From Hyphomicrobium sp. (lineage in GTDB: Bacteria > Pseudomonadota > Alphaproteobacteria > Rhizobiales > Hyphomicrobiaceae), in the NCBI RefSeq assembly GCF_019753045.1, contig NZ_JAIELN010000003.1, positions 182,624 to 246,623 of the forward strand: DNA of 64,000 nucleotides, read 5' to 3'. Below are positions 26,959 through 35,734 of this stretch, piece after piece. The position numbers and the translations under genes are program-made. Within the stretch, counting starts at the first letter, position 1. The number at the start of each line of letters is the position of its first letter. The notes under the pieces are model-generated. The model had not been told where the DNA came from and did not search any database. It saw only the letters and a list, made by a program, of their open reading frames with translations.

Positions 26959-26991
26959 TTGGGCCCGGACGATTCAACCGTCCGGGCCCAA
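26959..26991 (-). terminator. Long GC-rich hairpin between the lipoprotein gene and prs
   Basis: TTGGGCCCGGACG at 26959-26971 pairs perfectly (13 bp) with CGTCCGGGCCCAA at 26979-26991 around a 7-nt loop. It starts 47 nt after the lipoprotein stop and 39 nt before the prs start. There is no long T tract on the minus strand, so it could be an incomplete terminator, an RNA processing site or an attenuator of prs. Confidence 0.6.
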
Positions 26992-27038
26992 AGATGTCAT
27001 CGATATGTAGCTTCGAGGGTATGTCGCGCACAGTTTGC

Positions 27039-28124
27039 TTAATCGGTGCTTTTCGCCGGCAAGAGCTTGATAATCCCTTGTGCTGCCGCGGCTGCGGCGG
27101 CATCCGCCGTCTTGCCCCAGGAGCCGTCGAGCGATCCCTGCGGTACTTCGTTCTTCTGCGACACAGTGCCGAGCTTCTTGCCCGACGGGTCGATCACGTT
27201 CCAATCGATCTGGATGGGCTGCTTGCCGTCTTTGCTCTGCCCCATCGCGACCTTGCCTTCGACTTTGTAGGCCTGGGCGTTGGGCGTCGTCGACAGAGCC
27301 AGACCGCTCTTGGTCAGCTCGCGCTGGATGGCCGTCGTCAGCGTGGTGCTGCCGTCGCCCGGTGCGCCGGTCACCATCGGCACGATCGCGGTGATCGGTC
27401 CGGACGTCGTGATGCTACCCGTCGTCGGCGCGATCGGCGTGTTCGATGCCGTCGGATATGACGGGCTTGGCGCTGGGCCTGCATCGTTCGAGGCGACGGT
27501 GGTTGGTGCTGCGCCGGCCGGCGGCTTGCTGTTCGCCGCGACGGGGATGCTTCCGCTTGTCGAGAGCCAGCTTGCGATCTGTTTCGACGTCTTGTCGGCG
27601 ATGCTCTGCACGACAGGCGGCGTGACGGCGGCCCACGGGTCCTTACCGGCTCCGGCGATGACCTCTTCACCCGTAATGCGGTGAACGCGCTTACCGGCCT
27701 GGTCCGTGATATCCCAGATGTAGGATATCTTGGCCTTCGTCTTTTCGCGGGCCGCTACGATGTAGCCACGCACGACGTATTCGCTGGGGGCGTTGGCGGC
27801 GGTGGCGACCTGGATGCCGTTGTGGCCGATCGACGACGCAAGCTGCGATTGCAAATCGCGGGCGACGTTGTCGGGCGAGCCGATGACGGGCGCGATCTGA
27901 ATTTTAGCTGTCTGCGTGGCGACCGGGGTTGCGGGCGGAAGGGTCAGCGAAGCTTGAGGCGTGTTACCGCCACCGCTCAACATGTTTGATGCCGACTCGC
28001 AGCCGCCCAGTCCGAATGTGGCGACGGCGGCCAGGAGCACTGGTCCGATCACCCCTAGACGCGTTCTGCGCTCACGCGCACGTGCAAACCAAAAGGTCGT
28101 CAATGGACGTCCCCCCTTATCCAA
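27039..28124 (-). CDS. Lipoprotein with two tandem similar domains
   Basis: This is a 361-residue predicted lipoprotein: a basic leader with REERR-like ARERRTR, a hydrophobic helix and the lipobox LGGC (Cys at about 41). The mature part has two similar domains. The first, about residues 65-190, contains ARDLQSQL, EYVVRGYIVAAREK and ISYIWDITDQAGKRVHRITGEE. The second, about 255-358, contains TTLTTAIQREL, AYKVEGKVAMGQSKDG and IDWNVIDPSGKKLGTVSQKNE. They are joined by a Pro/Ser/Thr/Ala-rich linker. This points to an internal duplication in an envelope protein. Function unknown. It is downstream of pgeF by about 180 nt on the same strand. Confidence 0.78.
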   Translation of the reverse strand: MDKGGRPLTTFWFARARERRTRLGVIGPVLLAAVATFGLGGCESASNMLSGGGNTPQASLTLPPATPVATQTAKIQIAPVIGSPDNVARDLQSQLASSIGHNGIQVATAANAPSEYVVRGYIVAAREKTKAKISYIWDITDQAGKRVHRITGEEVIAGAGKDPWAAVTPPVVQSIADKTSKQIASWLSTSGSIPVAANSKPPAGAAPTTVASNDAGPAPSPSYPTASNTPIAPTTGSITTSGPITAIVPMVTGAPGDGSTTLTTAIQRELTKSGLALSTTPNAQAYKVEGKVAMGQSKDGKQPIQIDWNVIDPSGKKLGTVSQKNEVPQGSLDGSWGKTADAAAAAAAQGIIKLLPAKSTD

Positions 28125-28306
28125 CCGCGACTTCCCGGCGGCCGGAAAACGCTACTCGCGCGGCCTGAACTCCCCTGAAAACTACCGGAACTGACCCTAT
28201 CCCTGTAGATCAGCCTTTGACTGCCAGTCCAGATGGCAGCCCGGTGAAACTGTTGTCAGGTCGTCAAACGTTACCCTTGCCGAGGCATTGGCTGTGGATT
28301 GTGCAG

Positions 28307-29095
28307 TTACGCCACGACGATGGCGGAGATTTGTCGGCCATAGTCCGGCTCCCCACGAAGAGTTTTACGCCGGTAGCTGTAGAAAAGCGATTCGTTCTCG
28401 CAGGTGCAGAGCCCTAAGTTTTCGATATTGCTGATGCCAGCATTACCCAAGCGGCTCACGACGAAGCCCGGAAGGTCGAAGTGGGGGCGGCCGGTTTTCG
28501 GATTTCTCTGGAAGAAGGTGCCGTTCGCGGGATCGCGAGCGAGGAAAGCCGTTTCGAACTCGGGGCCGACCTCATAGGCCGACTGTCCAATGCACGGACC
28601 GACGGCTGCCGAGATACGCTCACGGCGAGCACCCAGACGTTCCATCGCGCGAACCGCGCTGTCGACGATCCCGTCGACGGCTCCGCGCCAACCTGCATGG
28701 GCGGCAGCGACGACGCCCGCCTCACCGTCCGCGAGAAGCACGGGGGCACAGTCGGCGGTCAGCACGCCGATGACGAGACCCGGGGTTCTGGAGATGACGG
28801 CGTCGGCGCGGGGAAGCGCGTCGCGTGACGGCGGCGCAGTGACTTCCAGGGCGGTCGTGCCGTGTTCCTGGTAGAGCGTGATCACGCCGCCGCCGAATTT
28901 GTCCTCGTTGGCGCCGAGGTGCCGTCCGATCATCCTCCGGTTTTCGAGAACGAGAGCCTGGTCATCGTTCGAGCCGAGCCCGCAGTTGAGGCCTGCATAG
29001 ATTCCGTTCGATACGCCGCCAATGCGCGTGAAGAAGCCGTGGCGAATGCCGGAGACCGTGCCGAGGTTCGCCGCTTCGACGGGTTTGAGCGTCAT
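28307..29095 (-). CDS. pgeF: Peptidoglycan editing factor PgeF (purine nucleoside phosphorylase-like, multicopper-oxidase-related)
   Basis: This YfiH/LACC1-family protein is linked to peptidoglycan quality control and to purine nucleoside cleavage in homologues. The 262-residue protein has RHGFFTRIGGVS at the start, GLNCGLGSNDD, then QEHGTTALEV, LTADCAPVLLAD and AAHAGWRGAVDGIVD. CIGQSAYEVGPEF follows, so the Cys/His active-site set is complete. It ends with an ENLGLCTCENESLFYSYRR-type segment. It is 50 nt after the MidA-like gene on the same strand, the conserved lgt-midA-pgeF order. Confidence 0.93.
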   Translation of the reverse strand: MTLKPVEAANLGTVSGIRHGFFTRIGGVSNGIYAGLNCGLGSNDDQALVLENRRMIGRHLGANEDKFGGGVITLYQEHGTTALEVTAPPSRDALPRADAVISRTPGLVIGVLTADCAPVLLADGEAGVVAAAHAGWRGAVDGIVDSAVRAMERLGARRERISAAVGPCIGQSAYEVGPEFETAFLARDPANGTFFQRNPKTGRPHFDLPGFVVSRLGNAGISNIENLGLCTCENESLFYSYRRKTLRGEPDYGRQISAIVVA

Positions 29096-29145
29096 GATCG
29101 TGCGGCCTTCATCACCGAGGTCCTGACATCACGTTGATCTCTTCA

Positions 29146-30285
29146 TCACGTTGAGCCGGGCGCTTCGGACGACGCGCGTGCGGCGCCAAATCCGGGGAGC
29201 GACGGCAGCCCCTGCGAGCGTGCGGCGAGCACCTTGAACCTCGAACCCATTCCATTCGGTGCGAGCAGCCGGGCGACACCCGTTTCGATCTCGATCGCTC
29301 GCGCCGGGTTTGCGGACATCAGCCGCGATGCTCTCTCCACGATACCGAGGGAGCCGAGGAATTCGGCCTGCGTCACGGGCCCGTCGAGAACGAGCCCGGC
29401 GCGATGCAGGGTCGATGCGAGATCGTAGAAATTGACATGCACAGTGAGGTCGGCTTCGCCGGGCGACGTCAAAGGTGATTCATAAGCGTGATTACGAACG
29501 GCCTGCAGGGTGTCGCCTGCGGCTGGCGTCGTGTGACCGTAATCGATCATCAGAAACGCTATGGGTCCGCGCTCGGCTAGCGCTTTCAATGCTTCGGCGA
29601 GCTGATCAAGGCGCTGGGACTCGATGACCGTTCCGGGCGGCGCGTTCGGCAGAAGGGCTTCGAACGCTTCGTGCGGACAATTTTTGTCGATGCCCGCGAA
29701 TTGCAGTTCGCCCGACTTATCGAGCGTAACACCGCGAATGTGCCAGCCCGCCTCGGTCTTGACCCACTGGGCGACGGGCCACGCATCGAGGAACTCGTTG
29801 GCGAAGATGATGGCTGGCGGATTGAACTCATCCAGCTCACGGCCCCAACTCAACACGCTGCTAAAGTCGGCGAGTGTAGCGCCTTGGATCTCGGTAAGCG
29901 CGTTGCTGCCTTCCACCAGATGCACACGGGCGACGTTTGCAAAGCCCGGAACGATACGAGCGGCGCGGAGCACGTCGCGCATCATGGTGCCGCGTCCCGG
30001 GCCGTACTCGACAAGCGTGACGGGATTGGGCGCGCCGAGCACGCCCTGCCAAACGACGCCGGCCCATACGCCGATCAACTCGCCGAAGACCTGACTGATG
30101 TCGGCGGCGGTGATGAAGTCGCCGGCGGCGCCAAAAACGGGCTGCGTGCGGTAGTAGCCGTAGTCCACGTCCCAGAGGCAGCGGGACATATAGGTCTGAA
30201 CCGTCATCGGTCCGTCGCGGCGGATGCTCTCCTTGATCCGCCGGGACAGCGGCGTATCGCGACGCAATCCAGTATCTCCGGTCAC
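29146..30285 (-). CDS. MidA/NDUFAF7-like SAM-dependent methyltransferase
   Basis: This class I methyltransferase belongs to the MidA/NDUFAF7 family, whose mitochondrial member methylates an arginine in a complex I subunit. The protein is 379 residues from a GTG at 30285 that overlaps the lgt TGA by 4 nt (GTGA). Motifs are MTVQTYMSRCLWDVDYGYY near the start, VEYGPGRGTMMRDVLRA (SAM motif I, about residues 80-96), IFANEFLDAWPVAQWV and FLMIDYGHTTPAAGDTLQA. An upstream in-frame ATG at 30363 is inside lgt. A complex I assembly role is inferred from homology. Translational coupling to lgt is likely. Confidence 0.88.
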   Translation of the reverse strand: MTGDTGLRRDTPLSRRIKESIRRDGPMTVQTYMSRCLWDVDYGYYRTQPVFGAAGDFITAADISQVFGELIGVWAGVVWQGVLGAPNPVTLVEYGPGRGTMMRDVLRAARIVPGFANVARVHLVEGSNALTEIQGATLADFSSVLSWGRELDEFNPPAIIFANEFLDAWPVAQWVKTEAGWHIRGVTLDKSGELQFAGIDKNCPHEAFEALLPNAPPGTVIESQRLDQLAEALKALAERGPIAFLMIDYGHTTPAAGDTLQAVRNHAYESPLTSPGEADLTVHVNFYDLASTLHRAGLVLDGPVTQAEFLGSLGIVERASRLMSANPARAIEIETGVARLLAPNGMGSRFKVLAARSQGLPSLPGFGAARASSEAPGST

Positions 30286-31139
30286 ACGGCTGCCTTTCCG
30301 GGAGTGTTCGTCCGGTTCGCACTCCAGATCATATAGATGCCGAGCGCCAGCATGGGCAGGCAATAGACCTGACCTGCGGTGAAGGGACCGATGTTCAGGA
30401 TATGACCGACTTCGGGCTCGCGGAAGAACTCGGAGATTGTTCGGGCGATCGCGTACCAGATAAGCCAGAGGCCGGTCACGAGGCCGGGGCGCTTCAACGC
30501 GAACATATGGTGGGTTGCGAACCGCAAGATGATAAACATCACGAGCCCTTCGAGAAAAGCCTCGTAGAGTTGGCTCGGATGGCGCGGATTTTCTCCGCCG
30601 TTCGGAAAGACCATGCCGACATAGGCGTCAGTCACGCGACCCCAATGCTCGGAGTTGATGAAATTGGCGATGCGGCCGAAAAAGATGCCGATGGGCGACA
30701 CGGCGCAGCAGAGGTCCATCACGGAACGGGCGCTGACGTTATAGACGCGTCCGAAGAGCCAGAGCAGCAATGCGGATGCGACGAACGCGCCGTGGAAGCT
30801 CATTCCGCCCTTCCAGACTTTGAAGATCTCGGCCGGGTTCGCAAAGTAGAAGTCGGGGTCGTAGAGCAGAACCTGCCCGAGGCGGCCGCCGATGATGACC
30901 GCCGCCGTCATAAAGAGCAGAAGGTCGTCGACCCGCTCCAGGGTTATCGGGGCCTTGTCGCCGCGCCAGAGCTTGGGCGTCGAGACCATGCGACGGATAT
31001 AGAGCCAGCCGAGCAGAAGGCCCGCCATGTAGGCCAGGCCATACCATTTGACCGAGAAGGGGCCGAATTCGATGGCGACCGGATCGATGTCAGGGAAGGT
31101 CAGCAGGGCGAGGGGTGTCATCGGCGCTCCGGGCGGCAT
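30282..31139 (-). CDS. lgt: Prolipoprotein diacylglyceryl transferase
   Basis: This is the inner-membrane enzyme that attaches diacylglycerol to the lipobox cysteine of prolipoproteins. The 285-residue protein has about seven membrane helices. The Lgt signature GRIANFINSEHWG lies at about residues 152-164, with the essential GxHGGLIG-type region (GMSFHGAFV) and RHPSQLYEAFLEG. It heads the lgt-midA-pgeF-lipoprotein-prs run and diverges from ubiK. Its products would include the lipoproteins at 27039 and 49035 in this window. Confidence 0.97.
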   Translation of the reverse strand: MPPGAPMTPLALLTFPDIDPVAIEFGPFSVKWYGLAYMAGLLLGWLYIRRMVSTPKLWRGDKAPITLERVDDLLLFMTAAVIIGGRLGQVLLYDPDFYFANPAEIFKVWKGGMSFHGAFVASALLLWLFGRVYNVSARSVMDLCCAVSPIGIFFGRIANFINSEHWGRVTDAYVGMVFPNGGENPRHPSQLYEAFLEGLVMFIILRFATHHMFALKRPGLVTGLWLIWYAIARTISEFFREPEVGHILNIGPFTAGQVYCLPMLALGIYMIWSANRTNTPGKAAV

Positions 31140-31316
31140 TTCGCGATTGGCCGTGTCGAGGCGCTAAGAAAGCCCCAGTTCCGAGGGTTGTTTGGGAACC
31201 CCTGGGCAAAGTCAAGCGGCCATCGTTTGCCCGCGACGGCGGCTCGCCCTGCTCGAGCTTGCGGCCATGGGCGGCAATCGCCATAACTTATAAACACCCT
31301 CAATTCCGAGACCCCA

Positions 31317-31595
31317 ATGACCCAGACAACTAACAGACTCTTCGACGACTTTGCCAAGCTCATGACAGACGCTGCGGGTGCGGCGGATGGCTTGAAAAAG
31401 GAGACGGAAGCGCTTTTTCGCGCTCAGGCCGAAAAGTTCCTGCGCGAAATGAGTGTCGTGACGCGCGAAGACTTCGAGGCGGTTCGCGAGATGGCGCAAA
31501 AGGCGCGTCAGGAGAACGAAGCGCTAGCGGTACGCATTGCCGCGCTCGAGGCGCAGGTCGCGCAGCTTTCGCTCCAAGGCACCTCGACCGTTTGA
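31317..31595 (+). CDS. ubiK: Ubiquinone biosynthesis accessory factor UbiK
   Basis: This is a 92-residue BMFP/UbiK-type protein that helps aerobic ubiquinone biosynthesis, probably through UbiJ and membranes. It has an amphipathic N-terminal helix (NRLFDDFAKLMTDAAGAADG) and a C-terminal coiled coil starting at about residue 50 (TREDFEAVREMAQKARQENE, then repeated leucines). The pattern VTREDFEAVR followed by alternating A/L is diagnostic. The ATG at 31317 is preceded by an AT-rich spacer. It is divergent from lgt. A 9-bp hairpin overlaps its stop codon. Confidence 0.9.
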   Translation: MTQTTNRLFDDFAKLMTDAAGAADGLKKETEALFRAQAEKFLREMSVVTREDFEAVREMAQKARQENEALAVRIAALEAQVAQLSLQGTSTV

Positions 31596-31602
31596 GGTGC
31601 CT
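31577..31602 (+). terminator. Hairpin overlapping the ubiK stop codon
   Basis: AGGCACCTC at 31577-31585 and GAGGTGCCT at 31594-31602 form a perfect 9-bp stem with an 8-nt loop that includes part of the ubiK stop. The following CGTTT is a weak T tract. It is probably a terminator. Confidence 0.5.
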
Positions 31603-31905
31603 CGTTTGATGCCGGGGCATTCGAAACCGAGCGTTCTCTCCACGTTCGAAATGCGATGCTCGAAGCATCCACAGGTTAAGCGGCTTTTCACCAGCTAACG
31701 ACGCTGAGCCGCCTTCCCGACCCCGGCGCGCCCGGGCTTTGCCACTTTGATCGTGGACAAGGTTTGCGCGCCGGTCGGGTCAGCTTGCGACTCGTATGGG
31801 CGTCTGGTTTTGTCCGGCGCAGCACTAAGCGGCGCGATTGAATTGAGTGTTTTGCGTCGTTCGTTAGGCCATCCCGGCGCGCGGCAGACTTGGAGAGCGA
31901 TATCA
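31596..31905. other. Non-coding gap between ubiK and the YbjN-like gene
   Basis: About 310 nt without a convincing gene. Short open frames on both strands here have no family pattern or ribosome site. The region holds the end of the ubiK hairpin and presumably the promoter of the YbjN-like gene; I see no strong -35/-10 pair. Confidence 0.5.
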
Positions 31906-32403
31906 ATGGCAGTTGCGGAACAGGGTTCTGACCGCGTTCTCAATCCGATCGATCTCATTGAGCAGCTCGCGCAGAGCCACGATTGGCCCTGCGAACGGGC
32001 GAGCGCTGAAGAGCTGACGCTCATCGTCGCCGGGACGTGGGCTGATTATCATATCTCGATCAATTGGCGCGACGATCTGGAAGCTTTGCATCTCGCTTGC
32101 GCATTCGATTTCCGCGTTCCTTCCAACCGTCTGACCGAAATGTATCGTCTGATCGCACAGATCAACGAGCAGCTTTGGCTCGGTCACTTCGATCTCTGGA
32201 CGCAGGAAGGCCTCGTGATGTTCCGTCACGCGCTGCTGCTCAACGGGACGGTTGCGACGGTCCGTCAGTGCGAAGCGATGCTGAAGGCGGCGCTCGAAGG
32301 CTGCGAGCGCTACTATCAAGCCTTCCAGTTCGTGGTGTGGGCGGGTAAGGAGAGCAAGGAAGCTCTGGTTTCGACGATGTTCGAGACGCAGGGACAGGCT
32401 TAA
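31906..32403 (+). CDS. YbjN domain-containing protein
   Basis: This is a 165-residue cytosolic protein of the YbjN/DUF1790 group (type III secretion chaperone-like fold). It has NPIDLIEQLAQSHDW and then ISINWRDDLEALHLAC. INEQLWLGHFDLW precedes LVMFRHALLLNG, and it ends with a helical Glu/Ala-rich segment. The start at 31906 is used because conserved sequence begins there; the frame is open 159 nt further upstream. Homologues suppress temperature-sensitive division mutants, but a defined activity is unknown. It lies 49 nt before proC on the same strand, a pairing common in alphaproteobacteria, and the two are likely co-transcribed. Confidence 0.85.
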   Translation: MAVAEQGSDRVLNPIDLIEQLAQSHDWPCERASAEELTLIVAGTWADYHISINWRDDLEALHLACAFDFRVPSNRLTEMYRLIAQINEQLWLGHFDLWTQEGLVMFRHALLLNGTVATVRQCEAMLKAALEGCERYYQAFQFVVWAGKESKEALVSTMFETQGQA

Positions 32404-32452
32404 GCCGGGCGCCATTCTAGGGTTCGGCGTTCTTCGCCGAGGAAATCCGAGA

Positions 32453-33280
32453 ATGTCGTTGAATTTGAATGGTTCGGTGGTGCTTGCAGGCGCCGGCAAG
32501 ATGGGCGCCGCCTTGCTCCAAGGCTGGCTCGACCGGGGACTGGATCCCGCGGGCATTGTCATCCAGGAGCCAAATCTCTCAGGCGCTGCGCAAGATCTCG
32601 CAAACACGCATGGCATCAAGGCGGTGGCTCAGTTGGCACCGCTCGAAACGCCACCGGCCGTCATCGTCGTCGCGGTCAAGCCGCAGGCGATGGACGACGT
32701 TTTTCCCGGACTCGCGAAAATCGCAGGCCCCGAAACTGTCGTTGTTTCGATCGCCGCCGGCAAAACGCTGGCAAGCTTCGAGCGCCATCTTCCGCCCAGC
32801 AGCGCCGTCGTTCGGGCGATGCCCAATACGCCAGCCGCGATCGGTCGCGGCATTACCGGGGCCGTCGCGAACCCCCATGCGACAGCGGCACAGAAGCAGG
32901 CATGCGAGAGCCTTCTCGGCGCGGTGGGTCCGGTCGTGTGGGTTGGCGACGAAAGCCTCATCGATGCGGTAACGGCCGTATCGGGCTCGGGACCGGCTTA
33001 CGTCTTCCTGCTGGCTGAGGCGCTCGCCGAGGCGGGTGTGGCTGCCGGGCTCGATCAGGCAACGGCGGTGCAGCTCGCGCGGGCGACCGTCTCAGGATCG
33101 GGCGAACTGCTCAATCAATCGCCGCTCGATGCCGAAACACTGAGGCGCAACGTGACCTCGCCCGGCGGAACAACGGCGGCTGCTCTCGCTGTGCTGATGC
33201 GAGAGGGCAGCGGTCTCAAGGAACTGATGACGGAAGCGGTGCTCGCCGCGAAAAAACGTGGCCGCGAACTGGGACGTTGA
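32453..33280 (+). CDS. proC: Pyrroline-5-carboxylate reductase
   Basis: This enzyme reduces pyrroline-5-carboxylate to proline with NAD(P)H, the last step of proline synthesis. The 275-residue protein has a Rossmann start (VVLAGAGKMGAALLQGW), AVKPQAMDD and MPNTPAAIGRGITG. The C-terminal signature VSGSGPAYVFLLAEALAEAG is at about 178-197, and PGGTTAAALAVL follows. Length is typical. It follows the YbjN-like gene and is convergent with the histidine kinase gene. Confidence 0.96.
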   Translation: MSLNLNGSVVLAGAGKMGAALLQGWLDRGLDPAGIVIQEPNLSGAAQDLANTHGIKAVAQLAPLETPPAVIVVAVKPQAMDDVFPGLAKIAGPETVVVSIAAGKTLASFERHLPPSSAVVRAMPNTPAAIGRGITGAVANPHATAAQKQACESLLGAVGPVVWVGDESLIDAVTAVSGSGPAYVFLLAEALAEAGVAAGLDQATAVQLARATVSGSGELLNQSPLDAETLRRNVTSPGGTTAAALAVLMREGSGLKELMTEAVLAAKKRGRELGR

Positions 33281-33478
33281 CCGGGGCTGGGATTGTCGGT
33301 CTCGGTCTCGGTTCGCGGCCACTAAGCGCATCCCGAATGGGCTGGCAGCCCACGGCGCTCGGGATTGTCGGTACCGGTGACTGCAGGCTTGGAGGACACC
33401 TTGCCAAAGTCGACGGGTTTGGCCCCCGGATCCGATGGGCCGAGAGTGTAACACCATAACATAACGGTCAAATCACAA

Positions 33479-33497
33479 AGGCGTGTGATTAACGCCT
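33479..33497. terminator. Short hairpin in the convergent gap between proC and the histidine kinase
   Basis: AGGCGT at 33479-33484 and ACGCCT at 33492-33497 pair around a 7-nt loop, overlapping an AATCAC/GTGATT repeat (33471-33490). It may be a weak terminator for the minus-strand kinase gene or for proC; T tracts are poor. Confidence 0.3.
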
Positions 33498-33536
33498 AAG
33501 GTATTCAAAACAAATAGATATTTCCGGGAACTTTTC

Positions 33537-34949
33537 TTATTTCGGCAGGGAAATAATCGCGCGCAGGCCGCCCATCGAACTTTCGCCGAGAGCGACTTCG
33601 CCGCCGTGGCTCTTGGCGATATCGCGCGCGATCACGAGGCCAAGTCCGCTGTTGCCTTCGTCCTGATTGCGGGCGTGATCGAGACGGTAGAACGGGCGGA
33701 AGACGTTCTCGCGTTCTTCCTCGGGGATGCCGGGGCCGTCGTCGTCCACCTCGATACGCACCCAGCGGCCTTCAGGCGCGACGCGGATGATGATGCGGTC
33801 GCCGAAACGCGCGGCATTCGTCACGAGGTTCATGATCGCGCGCTTCAGGGCCTGCCGTTTCAGCGGCAGAATGATGTCGCCTTTGCTTTTGCGGATCTTG
33901 AGGTCGATCGTGCAGGCATAGATCGATGCGTCGTCGACGATTTCCTCCAGCAGCTCCTTGAGGTTCGTCGGCTTGGCTTCCTCGCCGCCGTCGCCCTTGG
34001 TGAATGCCAGATAGTCTTCGAGCATGTGCTGCATTTCGTCGACGTCGCTCGAGAGGGCGCGCGTCTCGGGCGAGTCTTCGAGCAGAGCCAGCTCGAGCTT
34101 GAAGCGCGTCAGCACCGTTCGCAAGTCATGGCTGACGCCGGCGAGCATCGTCGTGCGCTGTTCGACGTGCTGCTTGATGCGGTCGCGCATTTGCAGAAAG
34201 GCGAGGGCGGCCTGGCGGACTTCGCGCGCGCCGCGCGGTCTGAAGTCTTCGGGGATGCCGCGGCCTTTGCCGAAGGCGTCGGCAGCATCGGCGAGCCGCA
34301 GAATTGGCCGGATCTGATTGCGCAGAAAGAGAATAGCGACGGTCAGCAGAATGACGGACGAGCCGACCATCCAAAGCAGAAAGATATGGGAGTTCGACGC
34401 GTAGGTCTGGCTACGGGTCGCGACGAACCGCAGAATGGCATCGTCGAGCTTGACGCGGATTTCGACGTTCTGATCGCCGACGGTATTGATCCAGAACGGC
34501 AGTTGGACATGCTTGCGCAACTCATTGGAGAGCGCGCGGTCGAGCAGCCGGAAGAACGGCTTCGGCCCAGGCGGGGGAAGATCGCCGTTCGGGAGAACTT
34601 CCATCGCCAAGTTGAGGCGATCACGGGCGAGATCGATGATTTTTTGAGGGCCGTCAGACTTCGGCAGATCCTCATAGACCTCGATCAGTGCCGCGATGTC
34701 ACGAGCGGTCGCTTCCGACAGGCGGCGCGTCACGGCCTGCCAATGGCGTTCCATGAATGCGAACGCAATGACGCCTTCGAGGACGACGATCGGTGTGATG
34801 ATGATCAGCAGCGCCCGGGCGTAGAGGCCCTTGGGGAGCATCTCGGCGCCGATGTTGAGCAGTCCCACGACATACGGGTGCTCGCGGAAACGACGATACC
34901 GCGAGGCACTGCTTCCGGCATCCGGTGTCGTTTCGGGCACAACAGCCAT
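33537..34949 (-). CDS. EnvZ-like sensor histidine kinase
   Basis: This is an inner-membrane sensor kinase of 470 residues. Two membrane helices (about 45-66 and 188-210) bracket a periplasmic domain of about 120 residues. A HAMP linker follows, then the H-box GVSHDLRTVLTR with His274, and the ATPase domain (NLVTNAARFGD, DDDGPGIPEEERE, GNSGLGLVI). It partners the response regulator 68 nt upstream. The layout resembles EnvZ, but the MarR-type gene at the operon head recalls petP-petR of Rhodobacter. The signal cannot be read from sequence. Confidence 0.92.
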   Translation of the reverse strand: MAVVPETTPDAGSSASRYRRFREHPYVVGLLNIGAEMLPKGLYARALLIIITPIVVLEGVIAFAFMERHWQAVTRRLSEATARDIAALIEVYEDLPKSDGPQKIIDLARDRLNLAMEVLPNGDLPPPGPKPFFRLLDRALSNELRKHVQLPFWINTVGDQNVEIRVKLDDAILRFVATRSQTYASNSHIFLLWMVGSSVILLTVAILFLRNQIRPILRLADAADAFGKGRGIPEDFRPRGAREVRQAALAFLQMRDRIKQHVEQRTTMLAGVSHDLRTVLTRFKLELALLEDSPETRALSSDVDEMQHMLEDYLAFTKGDGGEEAKPTNLKELLEEIVDDASIYACTIDLKIRKSKGDIILPLKRQALKRAIMNLVTNAARFGDRIIIRVAPEGRWVRIEVDDDGPGIPEEERENVFRPFYRLDHARNQDEGNSGLGLVIARDIAKSHGGEVALGESSMGGLRAIISLPK

Positions 34950-35017
34950 TCGTGAAGTTTTCCGCCGTTCGCGTGTCCGGAGGGACCCCCGTCATCGCGG
35001 TCAATTCGTGTAGAGGC

Positions 35018-35734
35018 TCAGTCGGTGTAGAGAATATAGCCCTTGCCTCTGACCGTCTGCAGGTAGACGGGGTTCGATGGGTCGGCCTCGATCTTGCGCC
35101 GCAGGCGATTGATTTGCACGTCGATCGCGCGTTCGCTTCCCGTGCTGTCATCGCTCGAGAGTTCATGACGGGGGACGGCGACGCCGATGCGCTGAGAGAA
35201 GAGCCTCAACAGATCCCGCTCGCGCTCGGTGAGCTTGATCGCTTCGTCGTCACGTTTCAATTCACCGCGGGCAATGCTGAAAACGCAGCCGCCCATGCGG
35301 ATCTCGTCGCGCGGGGCAGACTGCATCTGGCCTCTGCGAAGGATATTGCGAAGGCGGAGCAGCAACTCGCGGGGATCGAACGGTTTCGAGACGTAATCGT
35401 CGACGCCGGCTTCGAGGCCGGAAATCCGGTCCTGGGCTTCGGCGAGGGCCGTCAACATGCAGATTGGGACCGGGCGCGTCAGCTTGAGATCGCGTGCGAG
35501 GGAAAGGCCGCTTTCGCCGGGCATCATCACGTCGAGAAGCACGAGATCGAATGCTAGGCCGCGCATGAACGCGCGTGCTGCTGCGGCGTCAGCGGCCTCT
35601 GTCACGCGGAAACCGTTACTCGATAGAAAGCGGCCGAGTAGTCCTCTGATCTTTTGATCGTCGTCTACGACCAGTATGTGCGGGGCGTTGTCCGCTAAAG
35701 GCTCGGCTCGATCCTGGGCCATCAGGGCTCTCAT
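35018..35734 (-). CDS. OmpR-family response regulator (PetR-like)
   Basis: This DNA-binding response regulator is 238 residues from ATG 35734, which overlaps the MarR stop by 4 nt (ATGA); another in-frame ATG at 35743 lies within marR. The receiver has LVVDDDQKIRGLL, phospho-acceptor Asp68 in LVLLDVMMPGESG and switch residues in PIVLTAL-type PICMLTAL and SKPFDPREL. The C-terminal winged helix ends LSSDDSTGSERAIDVQINRL and YLQTVRGKGYIL. With an upstream MarR gene it matches the petP-petR pair of photosynthetic alphaproteobacteria, where PetR is needed for bc1 expression; the role here is inference. Confidence 0.93.
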   Translation of the reverse strand: MRALMAQDRAEPLADNAPHILVVDDDQKIRGLLGRFLSSNGFRVTEAADAAAARAFMRGLAFDLVLLDVMMPGESGLSLARDLKLTRPVPICMLTALAEAQDRISGLEAGVDDYVSKPFDPRELLLRLRNILRRGQMQSAPRDEIRMGGCVFSIARGELKRDDEAIKLTERERDLLRLFSQRIGVAVPRHELSSDDSTGSERAIDVQINRLRRKIEADPSNPVYLQTVRGKGYILYTD

